A DNA stretch of 64,000 nucleotides from NCBI GenBank assembly GCA_002484335.1, contig DLJQ01000022.1, forward strand, positions 198,134 through 262,133. The letters are read 5' to 3'. The notes beneath the pieces are model-generated. The model was not told where the DNA came from. It saw only the letters and a list, made by a program, of their open reading frames with translations, and made no database searches. The position numbers and the translations under genes were made by a program. Positions 8,883-17,211 of this stretch are shown piece after piece; within the stretch, counting starts at the first letter, position 1, and each line of letters starts with the position of its first letter. The stretch is from Flavobacteriales bacterium UBA7612 (GTDB taxonomy: Bacteria > Bacteroidota > Bacteroidia > Flavobacteriales > Weeksellaceae).

Positions 8883-9842
8883 TTATTTTTTCAGTACTAA
8901 TTTGTCTAAATCTAATAACAAGTAATTAATATTTTGAAAAATAGTTCTTACAACAGATTGCATTTGATTTAGCATAATTGCTCTATTTCTTAAATCTGAT
9001 GCTGTATATTTTCCTCCATTAGAAAAAACAACAGAAGAGTTTGCTTCATTAAGATCATCGTTGAAATTTAATTTTAACCATCTTTGTTTTGTATTTTGCA
9101 AAATAGAAAAACCATGTTCATTATTAGCAAACTTTTTCTCTGTAAACATATACCATACAAAAGGAGGAAAATTTGGAGTTTCTAATTTTTCATTCCAAAT
9201 ATCTCTTAATAAATTTCTTTCGTGCTCAAATTCTATTTTTTTTCCTTTAGGATTAAAAGTCGCTAATCCAAGTCCTGCTCCTAAAATTCCTCCTCCAATA
9301 CCAACAGTATTTTGCCAATCGTTATTTTTTATAATTCCTCCTGCAATACTTGTTGCTGCACCCGTAATAATAGAAGACATCACCAAAAAATTATTTTTTT
9401 TATCATTAATATTTTGAACATAATTAGCCATCTGATCTACACGTTCTCCTTCACAATCATATTCCGCAGCAACAGCATTTAATTCTGTAGAAATCATTGT
9501 TATTTTATTATTTATGATATTCTTTAATTCTAAAATTCTTAATCTTGAATTAATTGTTGTATCATTTTTTATTTTAATCATATTATCAACTTCAGAAGTA
9601 GCATCTAAAGCATTTAAAATTAAAACACTCTGATCTGAAAAATAATTTTTCAAATCAGTATTTGAATTAATAATTGAATCAGAATTATATGAAATCTTTA
9701 ATTGTTCGTAATTATAATTTTCAGGTGGTTTACAATAGCTATCTTTTAGGATTAATATATTTTTTTCTGTATTCATCTTTTTTTGAGAAACACAAGAAAA
9801 TAAAAAAATAGAGGTCAGAATAATGTATAAAACTTTTTTCAT
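8883..9842 (-). CDS. Uncharacterised lipoprotein
   Basis: 319 residues from the ATG at 9842 (MKKVLYIILTSIFLFSC); a start six codons upstream would place extra residues ahead of the signal peptide. The lipobox LFSC gives Cys17. A largely helical stretch (residues 60-160) precedes a Gly/Ala-rich hydrophobic segment 'GAATSIAGGI...GIGGGILGAGLG' (about 160-200) that could insert into or lie on a membrane. I do not recognise the family. It is transcribed toward the esterase gene, and the hairpin at 9855-9895 separates it from menE. Confidence 0.7.
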   Translation of the reverse strand: MKKVLYIILTSIFLFSCVSQKKMNTEKNILILKDSYCKPPENYNYEQLKISYNSDSIINSNTDLKNYFSDQSVLILNALDATSEVDNMIKIKNDTTINSRLRILELKNIINNKITMISTELNAVAAEYDCEGERVDQMANYVQNINDKKNNFLVMSSIITGAATSIAGGIIKNNDWQNTVGIGGGILGAGLGLATFNPKGKKIEFEHERNLLRDIWNEKLETPNFPPFVWYMFTEKKFANNEHGFSILQNTKQRWLKLNFNDDLNEANSSVVFSNGGKYTASDLRNRAIMLNQMQSVVRTIFQNINYLLLDLDKLVLKK

Positions 9843-9854
9843 AGATATAAAATT

Positions 9855-9895
9855 GGTCACTATGTAAGATAATTATATATCGTTACATAGTGACC
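9855..9895 (-). terminator. Perfect 13-bp hairpin after menE
   Basis: GGTCACTATGTAA (9855-9867) pairs with TTACATAGTGACC (9883-9895) around a 15-base loop. Read on the minus strand it follows menE and is succeeded by AATTTTA, so it probably ends the menC-menE transcript just before the lipoprotein gene. Its position immediately upstream of that gene also allows an operator role. Confidence 0.6.
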
Positions 9896-9940
9896 TAAAT
9901 TTATAATTTTATTTAAAAAATTTCTAATTAAAAATTATAT

Positions 9941-10966
9941 TTAATTAAATTGTTGTCTTTTAATTTTTCCACTTTCAGTTCTTGTAAATTCTTTTATAAA
10001 TAGAATTTCTTTTGGTAGTTGGTATTTTGATAAATCAACATCTGAAAAATTCATACTTCTCTCCTCACCTTCTATTACAAGAATTAATTTTTCTCCTAAT
10101 AATTCATCTTTCTTTGATGTTACATAAAAATCTGTTGTTATAAAAGGTTTTAATTTTCCTTCTATTTGCTCTGGAAATAACTTTATTCCCCCAGAATTTA
10201 TGACATTATCAGCACGACCAATCCAATTGAATTTTTTAGTATCAATTATTTCAACAATATCATTGGTAACAACTTGTAGATTGTCATAAGGAGTATTGAT
10301 GACTAAACAACCTCGTTCATCTTGAGAAATTTTAACCTCATCAAATGCTTCAAAAACATTTTCAACATTTGTATAACGTTTGTTTTTAACTTGTTTGAAT
10401 GCGATATGAGTAATTGTTTCTGTCATTGCATAAGTTTCATAAATCTGATTCTCATACAATGATAATTCTTGTTTCACTTTGTCAGAAAGTGGAGCTCCTC
10501 CAATAATTAGTTTGTTACATTTTGAAACAAAGTCTAATGATTTTTCGACTTGCATTGGAGTTAAAGCTACAAAATCAATTATAGACAAATTCTCATTAAT
10601 TCCTTTATTGATAAGATCTAAGAATATATGAGAAGTTGGTTCTATACAAATTAGTTTTAATCCTACTTCTACTGCACGAACTAACATCAATTTTCCTGCG
10701 ATATAAGTTACAGGCATAGCAAGCAGCGCTGTATTTCCTTTTTGTAAGTGTAAATATTTTGCTGTCATATTTGCACTTTTACGCATATTTTCTTTGGTAA
10801 GAATTATTTCTTTTGGTGTTCCTGTTGACCCTGAAGTATGGGCTATCATTACTTCTGAATCTGAAAACCAATCCATTAAAAATACTTTTACGGATTCTTC
10901 GAAATCATTTTTAGGAATAATAGTTTGTGGATTGAAAATAGTTTGAGAAAAATCTAAATACAACAT
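9941..10966 (-). CDS. menE: o-Succinylbenzoate-CoA ligase (MenE)
   Basis: 341 residues, short as usual for Bacteroidota MenE. The AMP-binding P-loop is 'AHTSGSTGTPKEI' (about 43-55), the A5 motif is 'YETYAMTETITHIA' and the A7 motif 'WIGRADNVINSGGIKL', with the C-terminal lysine region 'RTESGKIKRQ'. It adenylates o-succinylbenzoate and forms its CoA thioester for menaquinone synthesis. One base separates it from the DUF1684 gene, which is itself coupled to menC, so the three form one operon. menB and menD are elsewhere in this window. Confidence 0.92.
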   Translation of the reverse strand: MLYLDFSQTIFNPQTIIPKNDFEESVKVFLMDWFSDSEVMIAHTSGSTGTPKEIILTKENMRKSANMTAKYLHLQKGNTALLAMPVTYIAGKLMLVRAVEVGLKLICIEPTSHIFLDLINKGINENLSIIDFVALTPMQVEKSLDFVSKCNKLIIGGAPLSDKVKQELSLYENQIYETYAMTETITHIAFKQVKNKRYTNVENVFEAFDEVKISQDERGCLVINTPYDNLQVVTNDIVEIIDTKKFNWIGRADNVINSGGIKLFPEQIEGKLKPFITTDFYVTSKKDELLGEKLILVIEGEERSMNFSDVDLSKYQLPKEILFIKEFTRTESGKIKRQQFN

Positions 10967-10967
10967 T

Positions 10968-11579
10968 TTATTTATGATAACTTACACCAGCATTAATTTC
11001 TATATCTAGAACATTATTAGCTGGAGGGATTGGACAATTGTAATGTTTACTGTAAGCACAATATGGATTATATACTCTATTAAAATCTAAAATAATTTCA
11101 GTTGATTTTTTACCTAAATCTTTTGTACTCAAATCTAAATATCGTCCTCCTCCATAGGATGTTACTCCATTTGTTTCGTCCATAAAAGGTAAAAATAAAC
11201 TTTCTTTATATTTTTCCATAATTGGAGAAGATTGATAGACAGTTAACTTTTGTGGCTGACCATCAATTACAAAATCTACAGTTCCATATTCCTTGTAGTG
11301 CTTTATTTTTTTTGCAGATGTAGGAAATGGAATTACTTTTCCGTCTTTAATTGGAGTAAATTTAGCTTTGACTGTATATTTATCATTGATTGGAAAAAAT
11401 GTGATTCCATGAAAGTTTGTTCTTTCTTCATCTACCAATGGTGTTGTATCAGGATTAGTATATGATTCTGCTAATTCTGTTTGATATTTTTCTATATCAT
11501 CTTTATTTGATAAATGTTTTGCTGACTGACAACTAAATAAAGTAATTGTTGTCAAAATAAGATAAAATAATTTATTCAT
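10968..11579 (-). CDS. DUF1684 lipoprotein
   Basis: 203 residues. The signal peptide ends in LFSC (Cys17). DUF1684 blocks are visible: 'GITFFPINDKYTVKAKF', 'GTVDFVIDGQPQKLTVYQ', 'LFLPFMDETNGVTSYGGGRYLDL' and 'DFNRVYNPYCAYSKHYNCPIPPANN'. Family members are secreted or lipoproteins of unknown function with a split-barrel-like fold. It overlaps menC by one base (TAATG) and precedes menE by one base, so it is expressed with menaquinone enzymes although nothing links the family to quinone chemistry. Confidence 0.88.
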   Translation of the reverse strand: MNKLFYLILTTITLFSCQSAKHLSNKDDIEKYQTELAESYTNPDTTPLVDEERTNFHGITFFPINDKYTVKAKFTPIKDGKVIPFPTSAKKIKHYKEYGTVDFVIDGQPQKLTVYQSSPIMEKYKESLFLPFMDETNGVTSYGGGRYLDLSTKDLGKKSTEIILDFNRVYNPYCAYSKHYNCPIPPANNVLDIEINAGVSYHK

Positions 11580-12616
11580 TATGCTTTATTTCTATATAAA
11601 AACTCTCCTTTTAATTCTAAACGACTTAGGAAATTATTTGTAAATAAACCGCCTGTTCCCAAACCTTGTGGCATTTCTGGATATAAAATAGCAGTCCATT
11701 GTGCAATCGCATTCAATCCAACATTACTTTCCAAAGCAGAAGTAATCCAAAAAGGTATTTCGTAAGTATCTGCTGCATTTATCCATTCCAATGAACCTCT
11801 AATTCCTCCAACCAAGCTTGGTTTTAGAATAATATATTGAGGTTTAATTTTTTCTAAAAGTTTAAATTTATCTTCTTCGTGTACAATACCAATTAATTCT
11901 TCGTCCAGAGCAATTGGTGTTGGTGTAGCAGCACATAATTCTGAAATTTCTTCTATTTGACCAGCTTTTATTGGTTGTTCGATAGAATGAATTTCCAAAT
12001 CAGCCAATTGTTGTAAAACAACTTTTGCTTCTTCAAAAGAAAAGCCTCCATTAGCATCAACACGTAATTCTAATTCTTTTGCAGAAAATTCTTGTCGTAG
12101 TTGTTGTAATATTTTATGTTCATTTTCCCAATCAACTCCAATTTTTATCTTAATACATTTAAAACCTTTGGCTAATTTATCTTGAATTTGTTCTCTCATA
12201 AAATCTATAGAACCCATCCAGATTAATCCATTGGTTTGAATTCCTTTATCTCCGGTAGAAAAAGCTGATTCGTATAAATTTGGATTAAATTTATCTGTAT
12301 AATCATCATTATAACGATTGATAGACATGCTTTGGAATGCTTGTTCTAAACCAAACTGAATAGAAGGCCATTCACGTAATTGATTCCATAAAAGTTCAAT
12401 TCCTAAATCAATATTTTCACAAGCCCATTGTAATTTTTGTTCATATTCTGGTCTATCATCAAAACTAAGACCTTCAAACAAACCACATTCTCCTAAATAT
12501 TCTTTTCCCTCCTCTTCTATTGTTAATAAATAGGTCAATTTTTCAGTTAATATTCCTCGTGAAGTTCCACTTGGATTTTTAAATTTTAATCTATATTGTT
12601 CAAAACTTGCTTTCAT
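11579..12616 (-). CDS. menC: o-Succinylbenzoate synthase (MenC)
   Basis: 345 residues, enolase superfamily (muconate-lactonizing subgroup). The catalytic KxK is in 'FKCIKIKIG', metal ligands are in 'LRVDANGG', 'SIEQP' and 'IALDEE', and the second lysine is in 'YIILKPSLVGG'. It dehydrates SHCHC to o-succinylbenzoate in the menaquinone pathway. First gene of the menC - DUF1684 - menE operon. A TAAATTTG box on the minus strand (12621-12628) lies so close to the ATG that a leader would be nearly absent. Confidence 0.92.
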   Translation of the reverse strand: MKASFEQYRLKFKNPSGTSRGILTEKLTYLLTIEEEGKEYLGECGLFEGLSFDDRPEYEQKLQWACENIDLGIELLWNQLREWPSIQFGLEQAFQSMSINRYNDDYTDKFNPNLYESAFSTGDKGIQTNGLIWMGSIDFMREQIQDKLAKGFKCIKIKIGVDWENEHKILQQLRQEFSAKELELRVDANGGFSFEEAKVVLQQLADLEIHSIEQPIKAGQIEEISELCAATPTPIALDEELIGIVHEEDKFKLLEKIKPQYIILKPSLVGGIRGSLEWINAADTYEIPFWITSALESNVGLNAIAQWTAILYPEMPQGLGTGGLFTNNFLSRLELKGEFLYRNKA

Positions 12617-12734
12617 ATCCCAAATTTAGGAAATGATATTTAGTTATTAAATGATAAATGAAGTAAAAATATCTTGTAATACTAGAAAATATTTAACTAT
12701 ATCAATTGTAATTGTTCAAACTATTTTTTTCTCG

Positions 12735-12853
12735 AATTTGCAATAGTGATTGACGCGGCATCCTTTTTTGATTGGTCATTGCATTTCGACTTTGCTCAAT
12801 GACCAATCAAAAAAGATATAGCAGAAAGCACGGTGCGAAGCAATTGCTCAAAA
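12735..12853 (+). repeat. Structured repeat element, copy A
   Basis: One of nine related elements. The left flank begins GCAATAGTGATTG and the right flank ends TGC-GAA-GCA-ATTGC. Central arms 12764-12781 and 12797-12814 are a perfect 18-bp stem. Outer helix: GCAAT (12740-12744) with ATTGC (12843-12847). Triloop hairpin at 12834-12842. It lies between the divergent menC and TSUP-permease genes. Its flanks are nearly identical to those of copy F but the stem arms differ. Confidence 0.85.
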
Positions 12854-12936
12854 AATAAACATAATTTTTAAAAAGTTTAGATAACTTGATTTATAAATAC
12901 CATTTTTGATTTATACATTTACTGAAATTTTATGAA
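12854..12936. other. AT-rich gap before the TSUP permease
   Basis: About 80 bases directly after repeat copy A. They include a stretch AAACATAATTTTT that also follows copy F. I see no ORF, TAnnTTTG box or hairpin here. Confidence 0.4.
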
Positions 12937-13704
12937 TTGGAAATAGAAATTTTATTTTACCTATGTACAGCAGCTTTTTTTGCTGGTTTTATAGATTCTA
13001 TTGTTGGTGGAGGCGGATTGATACAAACACCTTTATCTCTTGCTTTTTTACCAAATTTACCTGCTTCAACAGTTATAGGTACTTTAAAAATTCCGGCATT
13101 TAGTGGAACAGCAACAGCAACAATTCAATACTTAAAGAAGGTAAAAATAGATTGGAAGTTATTTTGTTATATGGCTTTCTTTTCATTTATTTCGGCTTTC
13201 TTGGGTTCTCAATTACTAACTGTGGTTAGCAATGATTTCATAAAACCTTTACTTCTTGTAATTTTGATATTATTAGCTATTTACACGATATTCAAAAAAG
13301 ATTTTGGTCAAGCAAAAGAACGTAAACTATCTCCAAAAACAGTCATAATAAATGGTTGTATCGTTAGTATAATTGTTGGATTTTATGATGGTTTTATCGG
13401 TCCTGGGACTGGAACATTTTTTATTTTAGGATTTATCACATTGTTAGGAATGGATTTTCTAAAAGCAAGTACAAATGCCAAATTAATAAACCTTGCTACC
13501 AATTTTGGTTCTATTTGTTTATTTTTAATAAAAGGACAAATTATATGGAAGATAGCATTACCAATGGCTATTTGTAACGCCTTAGGAGGATTTGTTGGTG
13601 CAAAACTAGCAATAAATAAAGGAAATAAATTTATTCGTATCATCTTTATCTTGGTTATCCTATTATCTATTTGTAGATTTGGTTACGAAGTTATTTTCAA
13701 TTAG
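12937..13704 (+). CDS. TauE/SafE (TSUP) family permease
   Basis: 255 residues with about eight membrane helices. The family signature is clear: 'FAGFIDSIVGGGGLIQTPL' in the first half and 'GFYDGFIGPGTGTFFILGF' in the second. TSUP proteins move sulfite, sulfonates or other small organic anions across the inner membrane. The start is TTG at 12937; the only nearby ATG is out of frame and stops after four codons. The next gene starts immediately after the stop codon, suggesting co-transcription. Confidence 0.9.
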   Translation: MEIEILFYLCTAAFFAGFIDSIVGGGGLIQTPLSLAFLPNLPASTVIGTLKIPAFSGTATATIQYLKKVKIDWKLFCYMAFFSFISAFLGSQLLTVVSNDFIKPLLLVILILLAIYTIFKKDFGQAKERKLSPKTVIINGCIVSIIVGFYDGFIGPGTGTFFILGFITLLGMDFLKASTNAKLINLATNFGSICLFLIKGQIIWKIALPMAICNALGGFVGAKLAINKGNKFIRIIFILVILLSICRFGYEVIFN

Positions 13705-14493
13705 ATGAGAGTTATATATACCATTCTATTTTTATCGATATACTCAATTTGTTTTTCACAAAATTTTGAGTTAAAAGATTCTATTATCATTAATAATCAA
13801 ACTGTAAAAACAGTAGATACTGATTTAAATAATTCTATTTACCTTATATCTGATTCTAAAATAGAAAAAAGATTTACAACTGATAAACAAAATAGAATTG
13901 TAGATCTTAAAAATATTCTGTTGACAGTAGACACAAGTAATCCATTGCGTTTATATGCGTATACAAATTTCAATCGATTAAATATTCTTGATGAAAACTT
14001 AAGCCCAATACAAGATCCTATCAAATTTAATACAAGTGATTATTTACCAATTGCCCTACGAGTTGTAGACAATCAATTTTGTTGGTTTTATGATATGATC
14101 GAAAATAAACTGGTACAATATAATTATCAGATGCAAAAACCTATTTTAACGTCCAAACAAATTTATCTTAAAAATGATGACCAATCGATTGAGAAAATTC
14201 ATAGTTATCGAAATCTTATCTATCTAAAAAGTCAAAATACAATCTATGTTTACGACGATTATGCAAACTTTAAATATGCTGTAGAACTAAATACCAATAA
14301 CAATCCTTATTATTTTTATAAAGACTCTATTTTTTATATTGATAACAATCGATTAATTAATAAAAATATTACCACAAAAGTTTCTACATCTTATTTAGAT
14401 GTAAAAAATACCAAAAGTATTGCTTTTAATGAAAGTAATTTTTATCATTTTAACGGTTCAGTTCTTAATATTTATTCAATTAAATATCCTTAA
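13705..14493 (+). CDS. Secreted protein of unknown function, beta-propeller-like
   Basis: 262 residues with a clear signal peptide (MRVIYTILFLSIYSICFSQ). The ATG directly follows the stop codon of the TSUP permease. The mature part alternates short beta strands in a repeating pattern (for example 'LRLYAYTNFNRLNILDENL' and 'IYLKSQNTIYVYDDYANF'), suggesting a small propeller. No enzyme motif is seen. Similar secreted proteins are widespread in flavobacteria but have no named function that I can assign. Confidence 0.75.
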   Translation: MRVIYTILFLSIYSICFSQNFELKDSIIINNQTVKTVDTDLNNSIYLISDSKIEKRFTTDKQNRIVDLKNILLTVDTSNPLRLYAYTNFNRLNILDENLSPIQDPIKFNTSDYLPIALRVVDNQFCWFYDMIENKLVQYNYQMQKPILTSKQIYLKNDDQSIEKIHSYRNLIYLKSQNTIYVYDDYANFKYAVELNTNNNPYYFYKDSIFYIDNNRLINKNITTKVSTSYLDVKNTKSIAFNESNFYHFNGSVLNIYSIKYP

Positions 14494-14647
14494 AAAAACA
14501 TTTTTAATCAAACAAAACTAAATCTTGTAATAAAAAAAATAAACTCAAATAAATAAAAATTAGTTTTTTATTCTGAAAAATTTAAGAAATATTAAGTAAT
14601 TATTTTTTTGTAAAAAAAGATTTTTCTATGAGTTTACTCAAGAGATT

Positions 14648-14678
14648 TTGTTTTCAGATTTTAGGTTTAGTATATTTG
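14648..14678 (+). promoter_or_regulatory. Promoter of the deoxynucleoside kinase gene
   Basis: TTG (14648-14650), 20-base spacer, TATATTTG (14671-14678): a near-consensus Bacteroidota promoter, 22 bases before the ATG at 14701. Confidence 0.75.
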
Positions 14679-14700
14679 CAAACGTTAAAAAAATTGTAAA

Positions 14701-15315
14701 ATGCATATCGCCATAGCAGGAAATATTGGAGCAGGAAAAACCACTCTAACAAAGCTTTTAGCAAAACAATATAATTGGACAGCTCAATTTGAAGATGTAG
14801 AAATGAACCCTTATTTGGATGATTTCTATAATGATATGGAAAAATGGGCTTTCAATCTTCAAATATATTTTTTAGGGAGTCGTTTTAATCAAGTAAAAGA
14901 AATTAGAGAAAGTGGTAAAGATATTATTCAAGATCGTACCATATATGAAGATGCTCATATTTTCGCTAGTAATTTAAATGATATGGGATTATTATCTACA
15001 CGTGATTACAACAACTATCTTCGTGTTTTTAATTTAATGACTGGTTTTGTAGAATCTCCAGATTTATTAATTTACTTAAAAGCTTCTATTCCTACTTTAG
15101 TTGCTCAAATACAAAAAAGAGGAAGAGATTATGAAAACTCTATCAGTATTGATTATTTAAGTCGATTAAATGAAAAATATGATAAATGGATCTCTAATTA
15201 TAAAGAAGGAAAAGTATTAGTTATTGATGTAGATAACTTAGATTTTGTAGAAAATAAAGAAGATTTAGGTTTTATTTTTGATAAAATTGAAGGTGAAATC
15301 AATGGTCTTTTTTAA
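14701..15315 (+). CDS. Deoxynucleoside kinase
   Basis: 204 residues. The P-loop is GNIGAGKTT at residues 7-15, 'DRTIYEDAHIFA' holds the DR(T/S) substrate motif, and 'KRGRDYENSI' forms the Arg-rich LID. This is the dNK/dGK-dAK family that phosphorylates deoxynucleosides for salvage. It stands alone, with its own promoter and a strong terminator, so it is probably monocistronic. Substrate preference (dA/dG versus dC/dT) cannot be told from the sequence. Confidence 0.92.
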   Translation: MHIAIAGNIGAGKTTLTKLLAKQYNWTAQFEDVEMNPYLDDFYNDMEKWAFNLQIYFLGSRFNQVKEIRESGKDIIQDRTIYEDAHIFASNLNDMGLLSTRDYNNYLRVFNLMTGFVESPDLLIYLKASIPTLVAQIQKRGRDYENSISIDYLSRLNEKYDKWISNYKEGKVLVIDVDNLDFVENKEDLGFIFDKIEGEINGLF

Positions 15316-15338
15316 TTGAAAAATATAGTACGTTATAG

Positions 15339-15370
15339 GGCTTGATTTTTTCGAATCAAGCCATTTTTTT
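15339..15370 (+). terminator. Terminator of the kinase gene
   Basis: GGCTTGATT (15339-15347) and AATCAAGCC (15354-15362) with a TTTTCG-type loop, then seven T (15364-15370). It sits just before the EamA gene start at 15381. Confidence 0.8.
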
Positions 15371-15380
15371 GAAAAAAATT

Positions 15381-16337
15381 ATGGAAAATAAAAATATTTT
15401 AAAGGGAGTTTTATTTGTTGCAATGGGTGCAAGCTTCTATGGAATGTTAGCCACTTTTGTTAAAGTAGCCTACGAACAAGGTTATACAACAGCAGAAGTT
15501 ACAACGTCTCAATTTGTTTTAGGAATTATAATTCTTGGAATTGTAAATCTTATTATGAAAAGTCAAATGACATTACCGAAAGTAGAAAAAAAAGATAAAA
15601 GAAAATTAATGATTGCTGGAACATCATTAGGTTTCACTAGTTTATTTTACTACTTATCTGTACAATATATAAATGTCTCTATTGCAATAGTATTACTAAT
15701 GCAAACTGTTTGGATCAGTATTCTTGTAGAAGCTATATTAGCTAAACAATTTCCATCTGCAAAAAAAATAATTGCTGTTATTTTAGTTTTATTTGGAACC
15801 ATTTTAGCAACAAACTTAGTGAATCAAGAAGTTGAATTAAATCCTAAAGGAATTTTTTGGGGATTTCTAGCTGCATGTTCCTTTACAACTACAATGTTTA
15901 CATCAAATAGTATGGCGAATTATTTACCTCCTTACAAAAAAAGTTTATGGATGCTTTATGGTGGATCTTTTGTAATCGTTATATTTTTAATATTTAGTCA
16001 AATTGGTCCATACTATTCAGAAAATTTATTAAATTTTTATAAAAATGTATCCAATGATACCGCAAGTATTCATCCATTTAATTTTAGTATTTTTACTAAT
16101 TGGGGTATATTTTTAGCAGTTTTTGGAACTGTGTTACCTCCTATTTTATTAAATAAAGGATTTCCTCACACAGGTTTAGGTTTAGGAAGTATCGTTTCAT
16201 CATTAGAGTTACCTGTTTCTGTAACAATGGCATTTATTGTATTACAAGAAAAAGTGCTACCAATACAATGGACTGGTATAGCAATTATAATATTTGCTAT
16301 TATTCTTTCAAATTTAAATTTTAAGAAAAGTAAATAA
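15381..16337 (+). CDS. EamA/DMT family transporter
   Basis: 318 residues from the ATG at 15381; a longer frame would run into the preceding terminator hairpin. Ten membrane helices in two EamA repeats are expected: the first starts 'ILKGVLFVAMGASFYGMLATFVK', the second 'GIFWGFLAACSFTTTMFTSNSM', with 'GLGSIVSSLELPVSVTMAFIVLQEKV' near the end. DMT permeases export or import metabolites or amino acids; the substrate cannot be assigned. A terminator follows directly. Confidence 0.88.
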   Translation: MENKNILKGVLFVAMGASFYGMLATFVKVAYEQGYTTAEVTTSQFVLGIIILGIVNLIMKSQMTLPKVEKKDKRKLMIAGTSLGFTSLFYYLSVQYINVSIAIVLLMQTVWISILVEAILAKQFPSAKKIIAVILVLFGTILATNLVNQEVELNPKGIFWGFLAACSFTTTMFTSNSMANYLPPYKKSLWMLYGGSFVIVIFLIFSQIGPYYSENLLNFYKNVSNDTASIHPFNFSIFTNWGIFLAVFGTVLPPILLNKGFPHTGLGLGSIVSSLELPVSVTMAFIVLQEKVLPIQWTGIAIIIFAIILSNLNFKKSK

Positions 16338-16347
16338 AACTAAAAAC

Positions 16348-16377
16348 GCTCATTTAATTTTTTAAATGAGCATTTTT
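16348..16377 (+). terminator. Terminator of the EamA transporter gene
   Basis: GCTCATTTAA (16348-16357) pairs with TTAAATGAGC (16362-16371), followed by ATTTTT. Confidence 0.75.
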
Positions 16378-16385
16378 AGTTTATA

Positions 16386-16517
16386 TTATTGATGTTGAAT
16401 CAAATGTAACGTAAAATTTAACTGAGTATCTTTCTGATTTATATAATCATTGTAAGATTGAAAAACATTATAATCTGGTATAATACCCGTTCTAGAAAAA
16501 ACATAAACAATTATACT
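16386..16517 (-). pseudogene. C-terminal remnant of an S41-type peptidase gene
   Basis: On the minus strand an open stretch of 43 codons ends at the stop 16386-16388. It reads 'RTGIIPDYNVFQSYNDYINQKD' split around the family's conserved GI-PDY block, then 'TLHLIQHQ'. This is what the extreme C-terminus of tail-specific (S41) proteases looks like: PDY, then a region with a 'D..L..AL.LI' pattern. There is no start codon, and a stop (518-520 in the last 16.5 kb block) closes the frame upstream, with no other protease sequence nearby. I infer a decayed gene end; the remainder was lost by deletion. Confidence 0.55.
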
Positions 16518-16585
16518 TCATAAACTTTATTGTTTATATCAAATATACAAATTACTATATAACACAAAAAAAACGTTCGAAATTA

Positions 16586-17167
16586 TTAATAATTTCGAAC
16601 GACTATATGAAAACATCTTATTTTAGATTCTTTTACATAATATATTTTACCAGTTTTAACATAAGTCTGTAAAACTTTTTCTAAAGCCTTTTCCAATTTA
16701 GCATCTGGTCTTATTTTATGATTAAAACGAACATAAGAAATATCAAATGCTGAACCAAAATTGTGAGAACTATCATTTGATGAAGCGTTAGAATTAATTC
16801 CTCTTAACCTGTTCTGATCATGCAAAGTACGAGTTAAAGAAGTAACTACAAAAAAATTTTGTCCTGTTGATTTAACAAAATCTCTAGCTATATTTCTTAA
16901 TACATCTCTACCTTTTGGTACAAGATAAGAGTGACTATGTGTTAAATTTCCTAATCTCCAACCATAACCACGCTGTTGTATTTTCACTAGATTTCCTTTA
17001 CTAACATATCTATTAAGTTGTTTATCAGTTCTTATTAATTCAATTTTATGAGATTTAGCCGCATTGAGATGTTGAATATACTCTTTAGAAGGTTCTATAA
17101 CAACCCGCTTTTGCGCTAAAACACTAAATGAAAAACTAAATAAAAATAAACCAATAATAAACCTCAT
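16586..17167 (-). CDS. DUF5715 family secreted protein (M15-like), second of a pair
   Basis: 193 residues with a signal peptide ending around 'SVLAQ'. DUF5715 features: 'LTHSHSYLVPKGRDVLRNIARDF', 'VTSLTRTLHDQNRLRGINSNAS', and 'SHNFGSAFDISYVRF', followed by 'CFHIVVR'. The S-H-x(6)-D and C-terminal H pattern resembles zinc D-Ala-D-Ala peptidases of the M15 fold, so a peptidoglycan-related periplasmic role is plausible. It follows a close paralogue by 44 bases on the same strand. Confidence 0.78.
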   Translation of the reverse strand: MRFIIGLFLFSFSFSVLAQKRVVIEPSKEYIQHLNAAKSHKIELIRTDKQLNRYVSKGNLVKIQQRGYGWRLGNLTHSHSYLVPKGRDVLRNIARDFVKSTGQNFFVVTSLTRTLHDQNRLRGINSNASSNDSSHNFGSAFDISYVRFNHKIRPDAKLEKALEKVLQTYVKTGKIYYVKESKIRCFHIVVRNY

Positions 17168-17211
17168 AAACTATATATTCTCTACAAAAATAGAAAAAGA
17201 TTTATTAATTC

